Shown piece by piece: positions 6,856 through 16,009 of a stretch of 57,215 nucleotides of DNA. Position numbers and translations under genes: made by a program. The DNA is from Bacteroidota bacterium (GTDB lineage: Bacteria; Bacteroidota; Bacteroidia; Chitinophagales; Chitinophagaceae). Numbering within the stretch: position 1 is the first letter of the stretch; the number at the start of each line of letters is the position of its first letter. The DNA lies in NCBI GenBank assembly GCA_005884665.1, contig VBAT01000034.1, positions 210,519 to 267,733 on the forward strand. The letters are read 5' to 3'. The notes below the pieces were generated by a model. It did no database searches, had not been told where the DNA came from, and saw nothing but the letters and a program-made list of their open reading frames with translations.

Positions 6856-7659
6856 ATGCCTTTACTAACCCTCACATCAGATATCGGCCACCAGGATTAC
6901 CTCGTCGGCGCAATAAAGGCACAACTGCTACAGATCAATCCGCAATTTAATATTGTAGATATTTCGCATAATATTTCCCCTTTCAATTACCCGCAGACTG
7001 CCTACATCTGCCGCAGCGCTTTTAAAAATTTCCCGGATTACAGTTATCATATCATACTTGTAAACCTGTTTGAAAAAAAACCGGAACAGCTGCTGATGGC
7101 TTTTCACAAAAACCAGTACTTCCTTTGCGCAGACAATGGTTTGTTGAATATGATACTGGAAGAAACCCCGGATATGGTGATCGGTATTCCCCTCGGCAAA
7201 ACCGCCAATAAAAATACCCTGCACTGCGCTTCTGTGATGGGAAACGTAATCAATCAGCTCGTGCATGGAGAGGCGATCCGGAATATCGGTACACCCGACG
7301 TGAGCTATATAGAGAAAAACCATTTGCAACCCCTGTTGGATAATAACTGGATAGAGGGACAGATCATATTTGTAGACAACTTTGAAAACGTTATCATCAA
7401 CATCACCCGCGAACAATTCGAACAACAACGGAAAGGTAGAAGCTTCCGTATCGTTTTCAAACGGGATGAAGTGATCGATCGCATTAGCGAATCATATGCA
7501 GATGTGCCCGAAGGTGAAAAACTGGCTTTATTCAACAGCGCGGGATATCTCGAGATCGGTATCAATAAAGGCAATGCGGCCGGATTGTTTGGACTGAAAG
7601 ATTTTTCTGAACAATCCACGCAGTTGTTTTACCAGACCGTAAAAGTGTTTTTTGAATAA
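6856..7659 (+). CDS. SAM hydrolase / hydroxide adenosyltransferase family (DUF62)
   Basis: A 267-residue protein with the start TLTSDIGHQDYLVGAIKA, matching the LTSDFGxxDxYVGxMK signature of the S-adenosylmethionine hydroxide adenosyltransferase/fluorinase-chlorinase family, then NPQFNIVDISHNISPFN, CADNGLLN and a C-terminal beta domain with IIFVDNFENVIINI and NSAGYLEIGINKGNAA. The likely reaction is SAM plus hydroxide to adenosine and methionine; halogenase activity is rare and not expected. It is cytoplasmic, with no signal. The usual Phe of DFG is Ile here. Complete in length for the family. Confidence 0.88.
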   Translation: MPLLTLTSDIGHQDYLVGAIKAQLLQINPQFNIVDISHNISPFNYPQTAYICRSAFKNFPDYSYHIILVNLFEKKPEQLLMAFHKNQYFLCADNGLLNMILEETPDMVIGIPLGKTANKNTLHCASVMGNVINQLVHGEAIRNIGTPDVSYIEKNHLQPLLDNNWIEGQIIFVDNFENVIINITREQFEQQRKGRSFRIVFKRDEVIDRISESYADVPEGEKLALFNSAGYLEIGINKGNAAGLFGLKDFSEQSTQLFYQTVKVFFE

Positions 7660-7795
7660 ATAAATGCTCTCGCCACGACACAACGGCGCAACGCTTTTGC
7701 TTCTCTGAAGCCACGCAAAGGCGCATCATGGAAACAACCCTGGTTTTCGTAGCGTCGTCGCGTCGCCGCGTGAAATAAAAAAAGCTCGTTATTCC

Positions 7796-8311
7796 ATGGA
7801 ACGAATTGCAATTGATATGGATGGCGTGATCGCAGATGTAGCCGAACAATTCCTCCGCTACGATGAACGCGATTTTGGCAGGAGAAAGACCTGGGAAGAG
7901 ATCGCGGGACTGGAAGAACGGAAGGCATTTCCCCATTGCCGCGAGTATGTTTTTTCAAAAGGGTTTTTCAGAACGGCGCCCGTGATGGAACATAGCCAGG
8001 AAATCCTGCAACAACTGAATGCCAGTTATGAGGTGTTTATCGTTTCAGCAGCGACAGAATTTCCGCAAAGCCTGGCTGAAAAGCTCGAATGGCTGGGCGA
8101 GCATTTTCCGTTTATCCCCTGGCAACAAATAGTCTTCTGTGGGATCAAAACGATTGTCAGTGCCGATATCATGATCGACGACCATTTCAAGAATCTCGAT
8201 CATTTTCCCGGAGCCACTTTCCTGTTTTCCCAGCCGCATAATTTCTCTATGAATGACGGAAAGCATAAACGGGTGTATTCCTGGCCGGAAATAGCCTCAA
8301 TCCTATTATAG
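7796..8311 (+). CDS. 5'(3')-deoxyribonucleotidase (NT5C-like HAD hydrolase)
   Basis: A 171-residue HAD-superfamily protein. DMDGVIAD (Asp7 nucleophile, Asp9 acid/base) is at the N-terminus, FIVSAA provides the second motif, and DIMIDDH the third acidic motif. The short, capless arrangement and GFFRTAPVMEHSQEIL region fit 5'(3')-deoxyribonucleotidases, which dephosphorylate deoxynucleoside monophosphates. A GC-rich repeat-like spacer of 136 bases separates it from the SAM hydrolase-like gene. Confidence 0.88.
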   Translation: MERIAIDMDGVIADVAEQFLRYDERDFGRRKTWEEIAGLEERKAFPHCREYVFSKGFFRTAPVMEHSQEILQQLNASYEVFIVSAATEFPQSLAEKLEWLGEHFPFIPWQQIVFCGIKTIVSADIMIDDHFKNLDHFPGATFLFSQPHNFSMNDGKHKRVYSWPEIASILL

Positions 8312-8408
8312 TTAAAAAAATGCAATCGGGGATAATCCGCTTAAAATCTACGATCTAAACCCCTATTTTTGCGGCACCTGAATAAACGGTCGCGTAATAG
8401 TTTGAACG

Positions 8409-8512
8409 GTTTAACCACAGAGATCCGCTGAGTTTGAACGGAGGACCACAGAGGAGATAAATCTCTGTGGCTCTCTGTGCCTGCTCCGTGGTTCTCTGTG
8501 GGCTATGTTTCA
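8409..8512. repeat. CCACAGAG/CTCTGTGG intergenic repeat
   Basis: CCACAGAG occurs in direct orientation at the left and CTCTGTGG repeatedly at the right, so the region is a complex of inverted repeats. A related block lies at about 54095-54235. It is non-coding and typical of Bacteroidota intergenic repeats. Confidence 0.6.
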
Positions 8513-8562
8513 GCCTAGCACGCCACTGAATAAAACCTGCAGGATTAAAAATCAACCCACTT

Positions 8563-11500
8563 ATGAACTTCAGAAAAGTCAATAACATTACCGGCTGGGT
8601 AGTGTTTCTTATTGCGCTTGCCACTTACATGCTTACCCGCGAAGCGAGGGGTAGTTTGTGGGATTGCGGTGAGTTTGTGTCAAGTGCCTATAAAATGGAG
8701 CTGCCCCACCCTCCGGGCGCCCCAATGTTTACGATCCTCGGGCGTTTCTTTATCATCTTGTTCGGCGATAATGGCCGTACTGCAGCCAACGCCGTGAATT
8801 TCATGAGCGCCATGGCCAGTGCCGCGACAATTCTTTTCCTTTTCTGGAGCATCACCCATTTTGCCCGCAAGATGTTTGTCAATGCAGGCGAACAGCTTAC
8901 CGGCCAGCAACTGTTTCCTACTATGGCAGCTGGTGTGGTAGGTGCATTGGCTTATACTTTCAGCGATTCATTCTGGTTCAGCGCAGTGGAAGGTGAGGTT
9001 TATGCATTGTCTTCATTCTTTACCGCTCTTGTTTTCTGGGCCATGCTAAAATGGGAACATGCTGACGAGCACGCCGGCAACGACACCGCTGCCCGCACCC
9101 GCGCCGATCGCTGGATCATTTTCCTTTTCTTCATGATGGGATTATCTATTGGTGTTCACTTGTTGAACCTGTTGAGCATTCCAGCTATCGTGATGATCTA
9201 TTATTTCAGAAGATTTTTCAAATACGATTCATATAAGAGTGATGCTGCCATCTTTAAAAAAGACAGCCTGCTGATCTGGACTGCTATTGCCACTCTCGGT
9301 ATTACATTCCTGCTCGTAATTGCCAATGTACTGAACAAAGAAAATGACCTGGTAGGCATTGCCATGATTGTTCTTTTTATTGGCATTACTATCGCCCTGA
9401 TCAGGATTTATATTAAGTACAGGTCGATACGATCGCTCATCACCGCCTTTATTGTTGGTTGCCTTATCACAGGTATTGTGCAGGTGGCCGTGATACAATA
9501 TTCAATGAAATCAGCGGGGTTGTTCGATGTGTTTTTTGTGAACTCCAGCTTTCACGGGCCGTTCTTTTCCGGATTTACTTTTTATTTCCTTGCATTGACG
9601 GCACTGATCGTTTGGGCGCTCAGCTTCAATCAAAAAAATATGTCGAGGCCGAAGCTTATAATATGGTTCGTTCTATTTCTCGTCTTATCTACTCTCCCTT
9701 TCATTGTAAGCCTGGGTGGTCCCGCGGCCCAATTCTTTAAGTTTCTCTTAGTCGCTGGTGTCGGTGTATTGATAGGATATTTCTTTAAAGTCACTGGCCT
9801 GCGTATTCTCAAACTCAGCCTCTGGTGTTATGCATTTATGATGCTGGGCTATTTCATGTATTTTACCGTGTTGATCCGTTCCAGCGCCAACCCGGCCATC
9901 GATATGAACAATGTGGACAACCCGATCAACCTTGTATATTATTTGAGCCGCGAACAATATGGTAGCGCCCCATTGGTTTATGGGCCGCATTTTGATGCGC
10001 AGCCCAATGATGTCGTCCTGGGAGAAACGAAGTATATCAAAGGCAAGAACAGGTATATTGATATCGGTAAAGCCAAAGAGTATGCCTACCCGGCTTCCGA
10101 CAAGCAATTGTTCCCTCGTGTTTGGGACCCGAGCAATGACCAGGGACACTATAATTTTTATATAGGCTGGTTGGGGCTCGAGCAAACCCAAAACCCGGAG
10201 ACAGGGAGACCGCAGTACGTTCCAACATATGCCGATAATGCCAGTTGGTTTTTTACTTACCAGATGGACGTGATGTACTGGCGATACTTCATGTGGAATT
10301 TTGCCGGTAAACAAAATGATGTACAGGGATCCGGTAATGTACGGGACGGTAACTGGTCTACCGGAATTTCATTTATCGATAATAACCGCCTGGGCGATCA
10401 GAACAGGATGCCTGATAGTTTAAAGAACGATGCAGCGCATAATAATCTTTATCTCCTGCCTTTCATACTGGGGATAGTAGGTTGTGTCTATCAATTCCTC
10501 AGGTATAAAAAAGACTGGGCAGTTACCTTCCTGTTGTTCTTTATGACGGGTATTGCTGTCGTCTTTTACCTTAATCAACCGGGTCTTCAGCCGAGGGAAC
10601 GTGACTATGCCTACGTTGGATCGTTCTATGCGTTTGCATTCTGGATTGGGCTAGCGGTAGTAGCTTTTGTAAAGATGGCGAGGGATAAAGCAGATAAAAA
10701 AGGCTTTAATAACATGCTTGTTTATGGTGGCGTCCTAACACTCATCATTGCCATTCTTAGCTCCGTTCATGGTTCCATGTCGAGTGCTATTTTATCGAGC
10801 GCAATGATCGCTATCTTATTTGCGGCGGTTACAGCAGGTATCACCTACCTGATTCGGGCTGTTTCCTCGCAGGGGCAAAACCTGCGGCTTGCGAATATCT
10901 CTACGGCTGTCGTGTGCCTTGTCGCCCCATTGATCATGGCCCAACAGGAATGGGACGATCACGATCGCAGCGGTAAAACAGTGGCGCCGGATATCGCCAA
11001 AGATTACCTGGAAAGCTGTGCTCCGAATGCAATTCTTTTCACCTTCGGAGATAATGACACTTACCCGCTTTGGTATGCACAAGAGGTTGAAAAAGTAAGG
11101 CCGGATATACGCATCATCAACTATAGCCTGCTTGGAATTGACTGGTATATCAACCAGCTTCGGTATAAAATAAACGATAGCCCCCCAATGGACGTGATCT
11201 GGGGGCCAGAACTAATAGAGGGTGGCAAACGCGATTATGTTATCTATGCTCCGAAGCCTGAGTACCCCAACAACAGGTATTATGACCTCTATACTCTTAT
11301 GAAGAATTATGTCGGCACGGATCTATCTATTGACATCTCAAGAGGTGACTCGCTGAATTCATTCCCGGTAACGAAAGTTTCAGTAGAAGTCAACAGGGAC
11401 AGCGTGATAGCCAATAAAACCGTAAAAGCAACGGATACAATAGTGTCGGAGCTCCGCTTTGAACTCCCGCAAAAGGCGCTGATGAAAAATGACCTGGCGA

Positions 11501-12264
11501 TCCTGAATATTATTGCGGCAAACAAATGGAGAAGACCGATCTACTTCACTTCCCCATTTGATAACCTCGGCTTTGTACAGTACCTCCATAAAGACGGAAT
11601 GACGTATCGCCTGGTGCCTGTGGCGCAAAAGAGCAACCTGGAAAACTGGATCATCAAGGTTTATGACAATCCCAGTAACCTGGACGCCATGAGCGATAAC
11701 ATTCAAAACAAATTTGTGTTTGATACTAAAAAAGATGCGTACCTCGACGAAGAGAACAGGCGGCACGCACTGATCGTTCGCGGTGTATTTGCCGAAGCAG
11801 CAGGCAACCTGGCCGATGCAGGCAGGAAAGAGGAGGCCATGAAGATCTTAAATAAAGGTGAGAGCCTGGTACCTGATAAACTTCTCCCCTATGCGATGAC
11901 CAGCCGGGGCAATGCGCATAATATTACCGGTCTCAGCTATCTTGAAGCTGCCTATAAAGCAGGCAATTTCCCGCTAGCTGAAAAGATCAAAGCTTCGCTG
12001 AAAAAAGATATGGAACAGCAGAAGAGATATTATGAATACATCCGGACAAACAGGGAAGAATTTGCCAATGCATTTTACTCAAGGAACGGGAATGGTGAAG
12101 CGGAGAGGAATGAATACTTCCTTAAGCTGCTGGGGGATATAGAGCAGAAATATGATCCCAATGTAAAAAAAAACCCTAACACCGTAGAGAATCCCAAAAC
12201 AATAATTAGTGGGGCGCCAGACAGCAGCTCCAAAAAGGACAGCACCCCCAAGCCAAATAGATAG
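8563..12264 (+). CDS. DUF2723 / glycosyltransferase family 117-like membrane protein
   Basis: A 1233-residue protein. The N-terminal third has about ten or more membrane segments with a GT-C-like layout; the diagnostic block WDCGEF (residues 33-38) with HPPGAP (49-54) is the DUF2723 signature, in which acidic residues in the first periplasmic loop are expected to be catalytic. The family includes human TMEM260, an O-mannosyltransferase, so protein O-glycosylation at the membrane is the best guess. A second membrane block follows residues 640-800, then a soluble domain beginning CAPNAILFTFGDNDTYPLWY and a helical, TPR-like C-terminus with EAMKILNKGE. A terminator follows. Acceptor and donor are unknown. 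Confidence 0.85.
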   Translation: MNFRKVNNITGWVVFLIALATYMLTREARGSLWDCGEFVSSAYKMELPHPPGAPMFTILGRFFIILFGDNGRTAANAVNFMSAMASAATILFLFWSITHFARKMFVNAGEQLTGQQLFPTMAAGVVGALAYTFSDSFWFSAVEGEVYALSSFFTALVFWAMLKWEHADEHAGNDTAARTRADRWIIFLFFMMGLSIGVHLLNLLSIPAIVMIYYFRRFFKYDSYKSDAAIFKKDSLLIWTAIATLGITFLLVIANVLNKENDLVGIAMIVLFIGITIALIRIYIKYRSIRSLITAFIVGCLITGIVQVAVIQYSMKSAGLFDVFFVNSSFHGPFFSGFTFYFLALTALIVWALSFNQKNMSRPKLIIWFVLFLVLSTLPFIVSLGGPAAQFFKFLLVAGVGVLIGYFFKVTGLRILKLSLWCYAFMMLGYFMYFTVLIRSSANPAIDMNNVDNPINLVYYLSREQYGSAPLVYGPHFDAQPNDVVLGETKYIKGKNRYIDIGKAKEYAYPASDKQLFPRVWDPSNDQGHYNFYIGWLGLEQTQNPETGRPQYVPTYADNASWFFTYQMDVMYWRYFMWNFAGKQNDVQGSGNVRDGNWSTGISFIDNNRLGDQNRMPDSLKNDAAHNNLYLLPFILGIVGCVYQFLRYKKDWAVTFLLFFMTGIAVVFYLNQPGLQPRERDYAYVGSFYAFAFWIGLAVVAFVKMARDKADKKGFNNMLVYGGVLTLIIAILSSVHGSMSSAILSSAMIAILFAAVTAGITYLIRAVSSQGQNLRLANISTAVVCLVAPLIMAQQEWDDHDRSGKTVAPDIAKDYLESCAPNAILFTFGDNDTYPLWYAQEVEKVRPDIRIINYSLLGIDWYINQLRYKINDSPPMDVIWGPELIEGGKRDYVIYAPKPEYPNNRYYDLYTLMKNYVGTDLSIDISRGDSLNSFPVTKVSVEVNRDSVIANKTVKATDTIVSELRFELPQKALMKNDLAILNIIAANKWRRPIYFTSPFDNLGFVQYLHKDGMTYRLVPVAQKSNLENWIIKVYDNPSNLDAMSDNIQNKFVFDTKKDAYLDEENRRHALIVRGVFAEAAGNLADAGRKEEAMKILNKGESLVPDKLLPYAMTSRGNAHNITGLSYLEAAYKAGNFPLAEKIKASLKKDMEQQKRYYEYIRTNREEFANAFYSRNGNGEAERNEYFLKLLGDIEQKYDPNVKKNPNTVENPKTIISGAPDSSSKKDSTPKPNR

Positions 12265-12281
12265 ATAATATTTTTATTTCA

Positions 12282-12314
12282 TAAAAAAACCTCCATCATA
12301 CGGAGGTTTTTTTG
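12282..12314. terminator. Bidirectional terminator after the DUF2723 gene
   Basis: AAAAAAACCTCC and GGAGGTTTTTTT pair around a short loop, giving a stem flanked by A and T runs. It separates the DUF2723 gene from the VWA gene. Confidence 0.85.
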
Positions 12315-12409
12315 TTTGAACCAGCGGGACTCTAAGTTGTTGTTAATAGTTACAGGTTGCCGGAAGATTTATCGTAAATTGTATATTGAAGTCTGAGGTC
12401 GGAGGGCTA

Positions 12410-13564
12410 ATGCAGTACAAAGCTAAATCCGCCGCCTCGAAGAATCCGGTTTCCGCAATCAATGCTATGAAAGGTTTCCATTTTACAAAATTTGATGCGA
12501 ACAGCGAAGGCAAGTCCAGGTTTGAACAGTTGCTTGACCTTTTTATGCAATTGCTTACCTATACTAATGGAGATGTGGGGGAAGCGATGCAATGGCTCAA
12601 TGAGTTGGACAAAAAGTATGAGCTGACCGATAATGAATACGGCATGGGCGATTTCATCGATGAGCTAAAGGACAAAGGTTATATTACCGAAGAAAACCAA
12701 AAAGGCGAAATAAAGATCACCCCAAAGACCGAACAGGGTATCCGCAAAAGAAGCCTCGAAGAGATCTTTGGCAAGCTCAAAAAAACCAAGCAGGGCGATC
12801 ATCATAGTTTCAAACCCGGCCAGGGAGACGAGATCAACCCCGAAACAAGGAGCTTCCAGTTCGGCGATATGCTGGAGCAAATTGATTTTACCGAAAGTAT
12901 TCGCAATGCGCAGATCAACCACGGCATCGACAGCTTTAGCATGCAGGAAGATGATCTGAGTATCCGGGAAACCGATTTCAAAGCGCAGACCTCCACCGTG
13001 CTAATGATCGATATCTCCCACTCCATGATCCTGTATGGAGAAGACCGGATCACTCCCGCCAAGAAAGTGGCTATGGCTCTTAGTGAACTCATAACTACCA
13101 AGTATCCCAAGGACACGCTGGATATCGTAGTATTTGGCAATGATGCCTGGCCCGTGGAAATAAAAGATTTGCCTTATTTGCAGGTCGGACCTTATCATAC
13201 AAATACCGTGGCTGGTTTGGAACTGGCGATGGATATTCTGCGCAGGAGAAAGAATCCCAACAAACAGATATTTATGATCACCGATGGTAAACCTACCTGC
13301 CTGAAGATCGGTAAACGTTATTATAAAAATAGTTTCGGGCTCGACAGGAAAGTGACCACCCGGTGTATGAACCTGGCCGCGCAATGCAAGAAATTGAAGA
13401 TACCGATCACCACGTTTATGATCGCTACCGACCCCTACCTGCAGCGGTTTGTGCAGGAGTTCACGGAAACCAATAGCGGTAAGGCATTCTTTGCTTCGCT
13501 AGATAAATTAGGAGCCTTCATATTTAAGGATTTTGAAAGCGGGAAAAGAAAGACCGTGTATTAA
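12410..13564 (+). CDS. VWA domain-containing protein (partner of AAA+ chelatase-like ATPase)
   Basis: About 384 residues. The C-terminal half is a von Willebrand factor A domain with the metal-binding motif in MIDISHSM (DxSxS), then TNTVAGLELAMDILRR and MITDGKPT. The N-terminal half is helical and charged, with no membrane segment. Such soluble VWA proteins work with MoxR/chelatase-type AAA+ ATPases, and one is encoded about 670 bases downstream on the same strand. The start is set at ATG 12410; a TTG at 12386 would add 8 residues. The target complex is unknown. Confidence 0.85.
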   Translation: MQYKAKSAASKNPVSAINAMKGFHFTKFDANSEGKSRFEQLLDLFMQLLTYTNGDVGEAMQWLNELDKKYELTDNEYGMGDFIDELKDKGYITEENQKGEIKITPKTEQGIRKRSLEEIFGKLKKTKQGDHHSFKPGQGDEINPETRSFQFGDMLEQIDFTESIRNAQINHGIDSFSMQEDDLSIRETDFKAQTSTVLMIDISHSMILYGEDRITPAKKVAMALSELITTKYPKDTLDIVVFGNDAWPVEIKDLPYLQVGPYHTNTVAGLELAMDILRRRKNPNKQIFMITDGKPTCLKIGKRYYKNSFGLDRKVTTRCMNLAAQCKKLKIPITTFMIATDPYLQRFVQEFTETNSGKAFFASLDKLGAFIFKDFESGKRKTVY

Positions 13565-13608
13565 TTAGTCTTAGCCAGGATTTGGGTGCATTATAAGATT
13601 GCAGGATT

Positions 13609-14076
13609 ATGACCGACTTCAAGTACAAGGAGATTACTGAAAAAATTATAGGCTCTGCTATGAGAGTTCATGCTACTTTAGGTAATGGCTTCCAGGAAGT
13701 CATTTACCAGAGGGCATTACAAATAGAAATGCGTAAAGCCGGGCTCCATTTCGAAAGAGAAATGACTATGCCTGTTTATTATAAAGGAAGGCAAATTGGT
13801 GAAAGGCGCGTGGATTTCTTTGTTGAAGGAAAGATCATGGTGGAATTAAAAGCCGTTATTCAATTAGAAAATGTACACCTTGCGCAGGCAAAGAATTACC
13901 TGGAGGCTTATAATATGCAGGTTGGCCTGTTAATTAATTTCGGGAGTATAAGTCTCCAGTTCAAACAGCTAGGAAATTCCAAATTTTTAGAGAGCGGGTT
14001 TCCGCATAATCAACAAACCCATCCAATCCTTGACCAGGATTTGGATGAATCAGAAAATTGGAGGATTTATGACTGA
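13609..14076 (+). CDS. GxxExxY protein
   Basis: A 155-residue protein with the family motif GFQEVIY at residues 27-33 and a PD-(D/E)xK-nuclease-like core in RRVDFFVEGKIMVELKA. The function of GxxExxY proteins is not established. It lies between the VWA and AAA+ genes, interrupting what is normally a pair. Bases before its start (from 13575, CCAGGATTTGGGTG to AGGATTATGACCGA) reappear at its own end (from 14035), so its last codons are part of a terminal direct repeat. This points to tandem duplication of a whole unit. Confidence 0.88.
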   Translation: MTDFKYKEITEKIIGSAMRVHATLGNGFQEVIYQRALQIEMRKAGLHFEREMTMPVYYKGRQIGERRVDFFVEGKIMVELKAVIQLENVHLAQAKNYLEAYNMQVGLLINFGSISLQFKQLGNSKFLESGFPHNQQTHPILDQDLDESENWRIYD

Positions 14077-14190
14077 TGCCGGGTATAAGGATGAGCATAA
14101 GTCTGCATTTCAAACGGCTGGAAAATTCCAAAGTTCTAGAGGTTAACTTTCCTCTTAATCAACAAATCCGCCCAATCCCGGTCCAGACAA
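14069..14190 (+). pseudogene. Internally deleted second copy of the GxxExxY gene
   Basis: ATG at 14069 overlaps the stop of the intact gene. The first codons (MTDAGYKDE) match the start of the intact copy (MTDFKYKE), then the sequence jumps to the C-terminal region: AAGTCTGCATTTCAAAC and GGAAAATTCCAAAG mirror AGTCTCCAGTTCAAAC and GGAAATTCCAAAT of the intact gene at about 13950-13985, followed by matching AATCAACAAA and CCCAATCC. A stop appears after 25 codons. The middle of about 300 bases is gone. Confidence 0.75.
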
Positions 14191-14238
14191 CTATTGAGAA
14201 AACTGTTACCGAATGAACTTAACAATGAATACGCGAAA

Positions 14239-15789
14239 ATGAACATCAAAAACATTAAAACCCTTGGCGACCTGAAAGCTTCCGGCTATCAGCCGAAAAG
14301 CATTAAAGAGGAATTGCGGCGTAACCTAATATGTAAACTGCAAAAAAAAGAAAACACATTTCCCGGGATCGTGGGCTATGAAGACAGTGTCATTCCCGAT
14401 GTGGAAAGAGCTTTACTTAGCAAGCACAATATCCTGTTCCTTGGTTTGCGCGGGCAGGCAAAAACCAGGATGGCACGTCAAATGATCGAATTGCTCGATG
14501 AATACATTCCGGTTATTTCAGGTAGCGACATCAATGATGACCCCATCAAACCCATTTCGAAGTACGCGCTGGATCAAATTGCGGCGCATGGAGATGAAAC
14601 ACCCATTCATTGGGTACATCGTACCGAGAGATATGGCGAGAAACTGGCAACTCCCGATGTCAGTGTAGCTGATCTTATCGGTGATATTGATCCCATTAAA
14701 GCTGCAAATCTTAAGCTGAGCTTTGCGGATGAACGCGTACTGCATTATGGCATTATTCCCCGCAGCAACCGTGGTATTTTCGTCATTAATGAATTGCCCG
14801 ATCTGCAGGCAAGGATACAGGTAGCCCTGTTTAATATCCTTGAAGAAGGTGATGTGCAGATACGTGGATTCAAGCTGAGATTACCTCTTGATATCTTATT
14901 TGTATTCACGGCCAATCCCGAGGACTATACAAACCGTGGCGCTATTGTCACCCCGCTAAAGGACAGGATCCAGAGCCAGATACTTACCCATTATCCCAAA
15001 TCACTGGAAAATGCGTTGGAGATAACAGAACAGGAAGCGGAAGTCAGTGAAGAGCAAAAACAAAAAGTAAAAGTCAGCGATCTTATAAAGCGATTGATCG
15101 AACAGGTAGCTTTTGAAGCCCGCGGCAGTGAACTTGTGGACAAAAAAAGCGGCGTCAGCGCCAGGCTCACAATTTCCGCTTATGAAAATGCAGTCAGCGC
15201 CGCCGAAAGAAGAGCGATCATCAACAATGAGAAGAGCACGCAGGTATGGGTTGCCGATCTTGTCGGCATCATTCCCTCCATCACCGGAAAAGTGGAACTG
15301 GTATATGAAGGCGAGCAGGAAGGGCCGTTCCAGGTAGCGATGAACCTGGTGGATAAAGCCATACGTTCACAATTCATTCAGTATTTTCCCAATCCCGATA
15401 CACTAAAGAAAAGAAAGAATCCGGAAGGTTATCGCGCCGGTAAGGCGGCAGCACAGCCAGAAAAGCCGGAGGACAATCCGTATAAATCTATTATCGCATG
15501 GTTTGATAAAGGCAACAACGTAAATATTTCCTTCAACACTTCCGACAAGGACAAGACATTACTGCTTTATCATGTGGATGCGCTTCATGCACTGGTCAAA
15601 AAGCATTTCCCACAGGCCAATGAGCCACAGTCTGCCCTATTGATGGAGTTTGTGCTGCATGGGCTGGCTTCCTATTCGCTGATCAGTAAAAAGATCTTTG
15701 AGAACAAGATCGAATTCAAGGACCTCATGGGCAGCATGATGAATTTTGGGAGTAAAGACTATGAAGAAGAGTTTGATGAAGAAGCGTAA
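14239..15789 (+). CDS. AAA+ ATPase, MoxR / magnesium chelatase-like
   Basis: A 516-residue ATPase. The P-loop reads GLRGQAKT (69-76), where the usual second glycine before the lysine is Ala. GIFVINELPDL is the Walker B region and FTANPEDY the sensor 1 region; a long insert follows and the C-terminus is acidic (DYEEEFDEEA). With the upstream VWA protein it forms the classic AAA+/VWA chaperone-like pair, which remodels or loads metal/cofactor into client proteins. The client cannot be told. ATG 14239 is preferred because MNIKNIKTLG starts the conserved region; an upstream TTG at 14194 lies partly in the repeat remnant. Confidence 0.85.
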   Translation: MNIKNIKTLGDLKASGYQPKSIKEELRRNLICKLQKKENTFPGIVGYEDSVIPDVERALLSKHNILFLGLRGQAKTRMARQMIELLDEYIPVISGSDINDDPIKPISKYALDQIAAHGDETPIHWVHRTERYGEKLATPDVSVADLIGDIDPIKAANLKLSFADERVLHYGIIPRSNRGIFVINELPDLQARIQVALFNILEEGDVQIRGFKLRLPLDILFVFTANPEDYTNRGAIVTPLKDRIQSQILTHYPKSLENALEITEQEAEVSEEQKQKVKVSDLIKRLIEQVAFEARGSELVDKKSGVSARLTISAYENAVSAAERRAIINNEKSTQVWVADLVGIIPSITGKVELVYEGEQEGPFQVAMNLVDKAIRSQFIQYFPNPDTLKKRKNPEGYRAGKAAAQPEKPEDNPYKSIIAWFDKGNNVNISFNTSDKDKTLLLYHVDALHALVKKHFPQANEPQSALLMEFVLHGLASYSLISKKIFENKIEFKDLMGSMMNFGSKDYEEEFDEEA

Positions 15790-15939
15790 CTCCTATGTTG
15801 AATTTTGTATGTTCGCAAAGATTGATGTTGCATTGTAAACTCTACACTCTAAAGTCTTAGGTTGAATTATGAATCGCCACTGCGACTTCGACTGCAAGCA
15901 CGCCCTATGAGCGGAGCGAGTAACTAGAAGCCGACTACA

Positions 15940-15962
15940 CTCCCTCTCCTTTGGAGAGGGAG
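15940..15962. repeat. Palindrome CTCCCTCTCC-ttt-GGAGAGGGAG between convergent genes
   Basis: A perfect 10 bp inverted repeat with a 3-base loop lies between the ends of the AAA+ gene and murB. It belongs to a common dispersed family in this phylum (recalled) and could terminate both transcripts, though there is no T run. Confidence 0.6.
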
Positions 15963-16009
15963 TCGGAGGGTGAGGCCGATTTAACATTCAACATAAATTT
16001 CTCTCACAA

